This document shows, in pieces, positions 57,901 through 64,000 of a stretch of DNA of 64,000 bases. A model generated the notes under the pieces. That model did not search any database, was not told the DNA's origin, and was given only the letters and a program-made list of their open reading frames with translations. Every line of letters starts with the position of its first letter. Position 1 is the first letter of the stretch. The DNA lies in assembly GCF_003073045.1 (NCBI RefSeq), contig NC_037593.1, positions 5,943,525 to 6,007,524 of the forward strand. The letters are read 5' to 3'. The DNA is from Pomacea canaliculata. Taxonomy: Eukaryota > Mollusca > Gastropoda > Architaenioglossa > Ampullariidae. Made by a program: the position numbers and the translations under genes.

Positions 57901-60839
57901 CGAGGCAGTGTCACCGAACTTCTATGCCTTACCCAGCGAGGAGTACCCTGGGTATGTCAAGGTAACATGACGCTAACGTTTAAAGCCCAGGTATCACATT
58001 GGTTAGTGTTAGCTGATCTTCTCAGACAAGAACAGCTTTGTCATGGAAGTAAGAGAAGTTCCTGAGGATCAGATAGACTGACCTCCCTAATTTCGGTTGC
58101 ATTACGGTGGGGATCATTTGATCCTTCCCGGCTAAGGCGAGAAAGTTAAATTAAGTGAAACATAAGAATAAGGTTAATTTTGAGGGACAAGCAAGGAAGG
58201 TCCACTGCGGGAGGGACAAGATACCTACGAATACATAATGTATTTTCAAGGCACAACAACAAACAGAAAATTAGGAAAAAAAGGTTTTAATACTTTATAC
58301 AAAATTGTTTGACATCTGTGTTCTTGCATCGTCACATTGTTGTAAACGTCCATTTGGCATCCAGGTAAAGATCACAGGGTACCTCCGGACTTTCAGTGAC
58401 GTCTCTACACAGGACACCACAGAAGGATATCATCCGTTTAACGAGATCCTTAGTCATTACATACATTAGAAGTGTACATCAAACTTTAAAAATTATCCCA
58501 ACTGGACCTCAGATATTTACGCGAAACACATAGATTGCTTATCCGGGCACATCAACACCTAAAATACATTTGCCAGTGTTGCGGATGGTCCAGTGGTGTA
58601 ACGGTTAGAGCCTCTCACCAATAGAGTGAAGGCTGGCTTTCCTAGGGTTCAGCTCTCATCTCGGGCACGCTGTTCTTTCTTTGCACGTGGCACCTGTTTA
58701 CAAGGCTTGCTGCTCCCCTCCCTGCCAGTGTTGTGTCTGTTACAGGTAATTATGCCTGACTGCAAGCACGTGTCACAGTACGTAAAAGAAAACGTTTGAA
58801 AGTTGGCAGAGGTCTCCTAAGAAACCACTAAAAACGTTTGTAAAGGAAGTCTTATTCATTCGTCATCGTCATTCATCCCTTGATTGGTACCAGTTGACGA
58901 TCGGTTATGCTAGTCCTGTACTGGTTGTCGGGAGGTAGTAATGCGTGGGGACAATTGTATAGACGCATATCGAGGTTGAGAAGACTCGCTAGCTAAGCCG
59001 TCTTGAGAGGTGGTAGGCAGGATTCACTCCTTTGTGTTGTTCGTAAGTAAATATTATAGTTCCTTGGCGCAAGCGTTCTCAAATGTTTCGTTCGTAACAG
59101 GTAGCCCTTCACACCGGCCCTGATACAGACCCCGATAAAAGAGATCAGGTAGGCGACACCTGGGTACGGGAAACCGTCGCTGCTTACATCCGCAAACATC
59201 TGCCAAAACTTAGCGACATGCCTGGCATCCTTGAAACCTGCATGTATACAGTAAGTTATAAAAACCCGCAAAACTGTGAAAAACTTACCTTTATATTGCA
59301 AGTCAGTATGGCTTAAGGAGCTTGTAAATATGCATTTGCCAAGTCGCTGTAGTCTTTTTTTATACTGGCTTTGATGATTTCCAAGCACTTTAATTTATAC
59401 CGTAAAGGCGTAAACTATTATTGGGACTATTATTATCCAGAGAGCCATTACAGTACTGGTTCGCAACAGATTCTACACGGATTCATTAGAGTAACCGTTT
59501 TTTCTTTTGGAGTTTGTTGACATTTAAAAAATTACTTTCAGTTGATGTTATTCCTCGTACTAGCAAATCATTTTCTACCCTTAGAACACCCCGGATGACA
59601 ACCCTATCATCGACAGACACCCCAAGTGGAAGAATATCATCGTTGCTGCTGGATTTTCGGGTAGGTTGTCACACACTCCATTTTCCAAACACATCCACCC
59701 TCCCCTACACTACACATACACCTTCACACAAACACACACACAGAGCCACATTGCCAAAACATACTCCTTCACACAGGCCTGACGAGAGGGGGGGACAGGG
59801 GGGTCTGGTGTACCCGGGCCCGCGGCTGTCAAGGGGGCCCGGGCTTGGTCAGTGGATTTTTTTATTCTTCTTCTCTTTTTCTTTTTCTTTTAAAGAAAGG
59901 TCTAAGGACAGAACACCCAAGCATTACACATGCAGAAGTTGAGTTTCAAGTCTGTAGAATACAATTTCGGGGTACTGATTACAAGTACAAGGGGCCCGGA
60001 GAGGTCGTCTGTCCCGGGGCCCGGACTGGCTCTCGGCGGCCCTGCCTTCACACACAAACACAAACACACAGCCACATTGAGCCTCGTTTTTAAGACGGGC
60101 TGCTGGTTCAGGTCACTTGACTCAGTTCCAACGCCAGCACAAGACAAACAGCCTGAGCCACATCCGCTTTATGCACACGACGGAAGGAATCCCAGGGCAG
60201 GCAAGGAAAGGATGACTCCCGGAAGCCATCACAAATTTGAGACATAACCAAAGTTTGATGAAACGTCACCACAATATTTACATACCAAGAGTTTTATTAA
60301 GCGTCACTCACGAAACGCTAAGTCACTTTAGGATTTACGAGTCTTTAGTTACACTGGCTGGCTGTGATTATTTCCAAGCACTTGAATTTATACCGAAAGC
60401 TAGTACACAAGAAACCAAACACAAGAAAAATGTCCTCCAGAAATCATATGACAAAGTTACAATGCTGATATAACGTAGGAAGGGTTTAGAGACGTATATC
60501 AAGCTTGTTGATATTGAGAACGGAACTCGGAATATCATGGAACGCCAACGAAGTGTCCAGGATGGTTGAAATCTTAGCATCTGTAGAGAAAGAGTGCGTG
60601 TGTGTGTTTATGAGACCTCTATGAAATTCATAATTGTTTTCCATCCTGATGTGTAAACCTGTTTCGGTCAGCTCTGCTACTAAAACTGGCGTTCGACGGT
60701 CTCTGTTGCTACAGGTCACGGGTTCAAGCTGGCTCCGGCTGTAGGCAAGGCTGTACGCGAGCTGGTCACAGGTTCTCCCTCGTCCTACAACATGATGCCC
60801 TTCAGAATCAACCGCTTTGGGTCGACATCCAAGCTCTGA
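54992..60839 (+). CDS. PIPOX: Peroxisomal sarcosine / L-pipecolate oxidase
   Basis: FAD-dependent oxidase that demethylates sarcosine and oxidises L-pipecolate, releasing H2O2, in the peroxisome. Eight exons: 54,992-55,105, 56,294-56,442, 56,791-57,004, 57,213-57,398, 57,821-57,961, 59,101-59,250, 59,585-59,660, 60,715-60,839. Phases join to 384 aa (human 390). The dinucleotide-binding motif [10 protein letters not shown] is at residues 10-19; [13 protein letters not shown] follows in exon 2, [14 protein letters not shown] in exon 4, the expected covalent-flavin Cys at 315 (ETCMYTNTPDD) and [11 protein letters not shown] near the C-terminus. It ends in SKL, the canonical PTS1. The start MSAAQ matches the human MAAQ start; an in-frame ATG at 54,953 would add 13 residues. 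Intron 7 carries a hAT MITE; introns 2 and 5 carry SINE-like pieces. Confidence 0.96.
56584..56700 (+). mobile_element. tRNA-like SINE fragment
   Basis: GGTAGCGTAATGGTCTAAAG resembles an A box, and GGGGATCTGAACGCG a weak B box. Lies in PIPOX intron 2. Ends undefined. Confidence 0.35.
58583..58800 (+). mobile_element. tRNA-derived SINE
   Basis: TGGTCCAGTGGTGTAACGGT plus TAGAGC forms a good A box, and AGGGTTCAGCTCTC lies where a B box belongs. The sequence continues over 130 bp past the tRNA-like part, as a SINE does. Lies in PIPOX intron 5. Confidence 0.6.
59774..60044. mobile_element. hAT-type MITE with 8-bp target duplication
   Basis: A 271-bp element starts CAGGCCTGACGAGAG and ends CTCTCGGCGGCCCTG (inverted repeat CAGGGCCGCCGAGAG). 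It is flanked by perfect CCTTCACA copies at 59,766-59,773 and 60,045-60,052. CAG-beginning ends and an 8-bp duplication are the hAT signature. It has no transposase, so it moved with outside help. Lies in PIPOX intron 7. Confidence 0.85.
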
Positions 60840-63671
60840 TTCGACCACACCACTGGGATATCTATTCCTTGCTTTGTTCTCTCAGACTTAAGGTCTTATC
60901 TTATCCCTGACCTGGGACTTCGGGGTTCCAATTATAAACCAGATGTGCAGTCTGCAGGTTCACGTTTGCAATTATGATGATTAACTTGTGATAGATAATA
61001 TATACAAGAGGTGGGTTTCTGCGTTACCTATCTTGAAAATGGTAGTGACGTATTCGGACACAATTTTGATAGATCAGCTATCCAGAAAGTACGATTGATA
61101 TGCTGATTAAATGTGTTTGTATGTTTCGTACGTCACATCACTACAGCGTAAAGTCAGTAGATGTCAAGGTAATGATTATCATGAGTGCAATTTCATCATA
61201 GAATGATAAGATGCTCGTCTGCGACTACTACTGTACCAACATGTCTCATGCCGTCTCGGTTACAGTATACACCACGGTTTCGGTAATCAGACACTAAACA
61301 AAACGAAACTTCTATTTGAGAGGAGATACTTTACTGGGCTGTTCCACTAAATCTTACCAAATGATGCCTGCTGTACTCTGCTTAAGCTATATTTTGTTAG
61401 TGAAGATAGAAATAAAAAAAATGACTTGGCCTTTTGCTGGTAAAGCTCGATCGAGTCGACTATTTATTTAAAGTGGATGCATGTGGAACTATATAGAAGT
61501 ATAGCTTATATATATATATCTGGACAAGGGCAAAGAACTATTTTCTAGTGACCACAACCTTAACTATAAATTTTCATCTTTACATGCAGAGAAATGTACA
61601 CCTCTCTTAGCCAGGCAACCTTTTAAAACAATGTGCTTTCCTTTGTTTGTGTTTATTTTGTATTCTTTTACAAAATGATGTTGGGATCACCTTGTCCTAT
61701 TTTCTGGACACGGGCAGTTTTATTTTTTTATATATATCTCCCGTCAGTTAACCTGAATGTCAAGGTTTGTACTTCAGTGCACAGGTCGTTTGCTATCGAA
61801 AACTGACTAATCTTGACCTTTGACATTTTTGTGCTTGTTACTTGACTTCCTGTCAGCGTTTTAGGTCATGATAGGTTCTGTCGACAGTGATCGACTGAGC
61901 TATCGATCAGACAATTAATGCAGTTCCCTGTTAGACAATTCTCTCGATAAGACTATAAAGGAATTAGTCACACAAAAAAAATATTTAACACACTTGAAAT
62001 GCCCTAAAAACGATACAATAATTTTTTCTTGGGTATTAGAATTTTCTTTAAAAAGTATAACAAAATATAAGAGAGCGAGGGGCTCGGGCTATTACAAATC
62101 TGATCATCAGTGCCCCTCACAATTTCATAATTTCTCCTGATGCTTTTGCCTCTATTTTTTTTTTTTTTTTTTTTTTTTTGTCTTTTTCTTTAAGTTGCGA
62201 TTTCACCCATCTGTGTTCTCACTTAGAATGTTAAATGATTTAATATTGTAGTTTAATGAGTTAGTCTGTTAGAGGGTCGAGTGTCGTCTCAACGTGACGG
62301 TTGCTTATTTCGCACCCGCCTATCTCACGCGCCGCATTCTTTTTATACACGCTTGCAAATTCTTGACACCTGGGTGACCATCATGTGAAAAGCACGGGCT
62401 GCACACAAACACTGAGAGAAACCAGAACAATACTTTCACGTCCGTTTATTTTCGAAGCTGACCAGGACTCGGTGTGACGGTGCTGCAAGCCAAGGTTATT
62501 TTACATCTTTAAAGGTTTGCTTCTTTATTAATGTTTTTGTTGTTCTGTTTTGTGAAATGGAGGCATCCGAGAGAAGGCCCTGTTGCAAATTTTAATTTTT
62601 TTGGTCGATGCTTTTCGTTTTCTTGACTTCATTCCCTTCTTATAGACCGAAAGGGGAGATAATCTATAGCTGACTAGTCCTATAGCAGTAGCTACCTCCC
62701 CTAGTTCATGTAAAGACAAGTTACATGTTTGCTTGTTGACTGCTGGAAATGCTTTAATATTGCATTGTCACTAGAAATGAGTAACTGGTAAAAATTTCAG
62801 ACCCCTAGGACGCTGAGAAGGGGGGGGGGATTAATCGATTATAAAAATTCCACCGACACACACACACAGTGAGTTAAGTAGAAGTGAGTAAAAAGGAGGC
62901 GGTAAACAAAAACAGCTACATGTATAAGGGAAAACACAGTACATGTAGTTACAAGACTCAACAAGTAATAGGTGAGAATAATATTAATAGAATAAGGTCT
63001 TCGAGATTCTGTCAGAATGTACCGTTCCACTAAATGAAACGTTTGGCAAAGAACTCGATCGTCTATCCTCATGAAACTTGTAAACAATATTTAATTTCGT
63101 TGAAATTGCATCAAACCGTCTGAGCAGTCGTCGTTTTTGGCAACAGTTTCTGCAAAGTGAAGTTGAGAAAAATCCATAGAAGTGCTATAGAAGAAAAATC
63201 TACAGAAGTGCAAGAATTCTTTATTGCTGGCGGGCACATATACAATCGCTGCACACCTGTGGCAGAGCGCAAGACAATAGAAATTTCTCTCTCTCTCACT
63301 ATAACACAATGCAATACGATCGCCAAGGCTCCATAAACAGGTCTTAAGGTAGGCATTACATGAATTATATCTGCCACAAGCCGAGTCACGAGACGTGTTT
63401 ACCTGAGATAGCGGGCACCTGCCTGACTATCACATGATATATTATGTTCACCCTCTTCGATATACAGTTTTGAATCTTTGCTGCAGCATAGAACCAAAAA
63501 CCTTCAGAGACACAGGTTCTGGACATTAAGTGCCCTTCTTTAGATTAATGGGTATTTTCAGCAGACGGCAAGTCGTGAATGCGGGTCTGTGCACGACTCC
63601 ACCTCCTTACATAACTGCGATTTAAAACATAAAAGGACACCGCATTCCTGCTTGTACAGATACCCTTAGTA
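60840..63671. other. PIPOX 3' flank and intergenic sequence
   Basis: No gene is visible. Contains a (TA)n run near 61,510, poly-T at 62,156-62,179 and a CA microsatellite near 62,857. Minus-strand frames near 63,100-63,390 look random. Confidence 0.55.
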
Positions 63672-63807
63672 ATGACTGAAGAACATGAAATCTTTGATGT
63701 ACCAACTGTTCGCCCTCTTCTGCAGTTTAGAACGCCTGTTGGTGAAGTTGGCGATGAAAACTACAAGTACACCGGAGATGAGGAATTGCCTAGCAGCACT
63801 TTTACAA
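63672..63807 (+). CDS. Possible first coding exon of an unrecognised gene (continues beyond the window)
   Basis: ATG opens a 45-codon acidic frame (begins MTEEHEIFDVPTVRPLLQF; later GEVGDENYKYTGDEELPSS) ending at a strong donor, ACAA then GTGAGTAT. The composition is protein-like, but I recognise no family and no second exon lies in the window. An antisense frame also crosses the site. Confidence 0.4.
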
Positions 63808-64000
63808 GTGAGTATATGTAAAGTCACAGTCGGCACGTGAATATCATGGGGTGGAGAGAGAGAAGTCTGTTGATTTTTATGTTGCTGATTTACTAGATGT
63901 GTGGCACTGAAAACTAAAGCAACGATAAAGAACACAGAAAATGATCATTGAAAGTTTAGTCTACGCAAACTACACAAAATTCACCAGTCTGTCATTACCA

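Noticed and set aside
58583-58660. Functional tRNA gene
   Set aside because: A- and B-box-like sequences are present, but acceptor and anticodon stems do not pair and repeat-like sequence continues downstream; read as a SINE.
59514-59942. 142-codon frame over PIPOX exon 7
   Set aside because: Wrong frame for exon 7 (59,585-59,660) and it continues into the hAT MITE.

Overview
The window reads as nuclear DNA of a mollusc, probably a gastropod. It is AT-rich, its genes carry many GT-AG introns, and it holds LINEs, tRNA-derived SINE heads, MITEs, microsatellites and a solo LTR. The encoded proteins are ordinary animal ones. The mollusc assignment is inference from overall character, not from a diagnostic gene. 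All exon models were built by eye from splice sites, reading phase and remembered family sequences; no search was run.

Left third (1-28,090): a lysosomal beta-glucuronidase (GUSB) neighbourhood shaped by segmental duplication. GUSB-A (+; exon 1 lies outside the window) is followed by a stray copy of the last exon of sedoheptulokinase (SHPK, -). Next come four orphan exons of an older, GC-richer GUSB paralogue (GUSB-C), then MRPL57 (-). MRPL57 shares a 200-bp divergent promoter with GUSB-B (+; complete, 628 aa), and a complete SHPK (-; 477 aa) follows convergently. The blocks 1-11,671 and 16,705-26,240 are recent copies of each other, and the right breakpoint falls inside SHPK intron 4. A 2.2-kb Rex1/CR1-like LINE sits only in copy A. 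A 47-bp SINE-tail insertion with a 13-bp target duplication sits in both, so the events can be ordered.

Middle (28,090-43,000): mostly gene-poor sequence with minisatellites, SINE-like pieces and a decayed mariner-type transposase. It contains one unrecognised gene (35,014-39,880, +) for a secreted, cysteine-free, Arg/Ser/Pro/Asp-rich protein. Its internal exons come in two alternating types, X and Y, amplified in tandem. Every one is phase 1-1, so any combination stays in frame. This is the best candidate here for something undescribed.

Right third (43,000-64,000): TMEM120 (-; 12 exons, 354 aa), an intergenic solo LTR with a 5-bp target duplication, and peroxisomal sarcosine oxidase PIPOX (+; 8 exons, 384 aa, ending in the canonical peroxisomal signal SKL). 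PIPOX intron 7 hosts a hAT-type MITE with a perfect 8-bp target duplication. A possible first exon of another gene lies at 63,672.

Functionally, GUSB acts in the lysosome (glycosaminoglycan breakdown), SHPK in the cytosol (sedoheptulose entry to the pentose phosphate pathway), MRPL57 in the mitochondrial ribosome, TMEM120 in membranes and PIPOX in the peroxisome. I see no evidence that these neighbours form a pathway.
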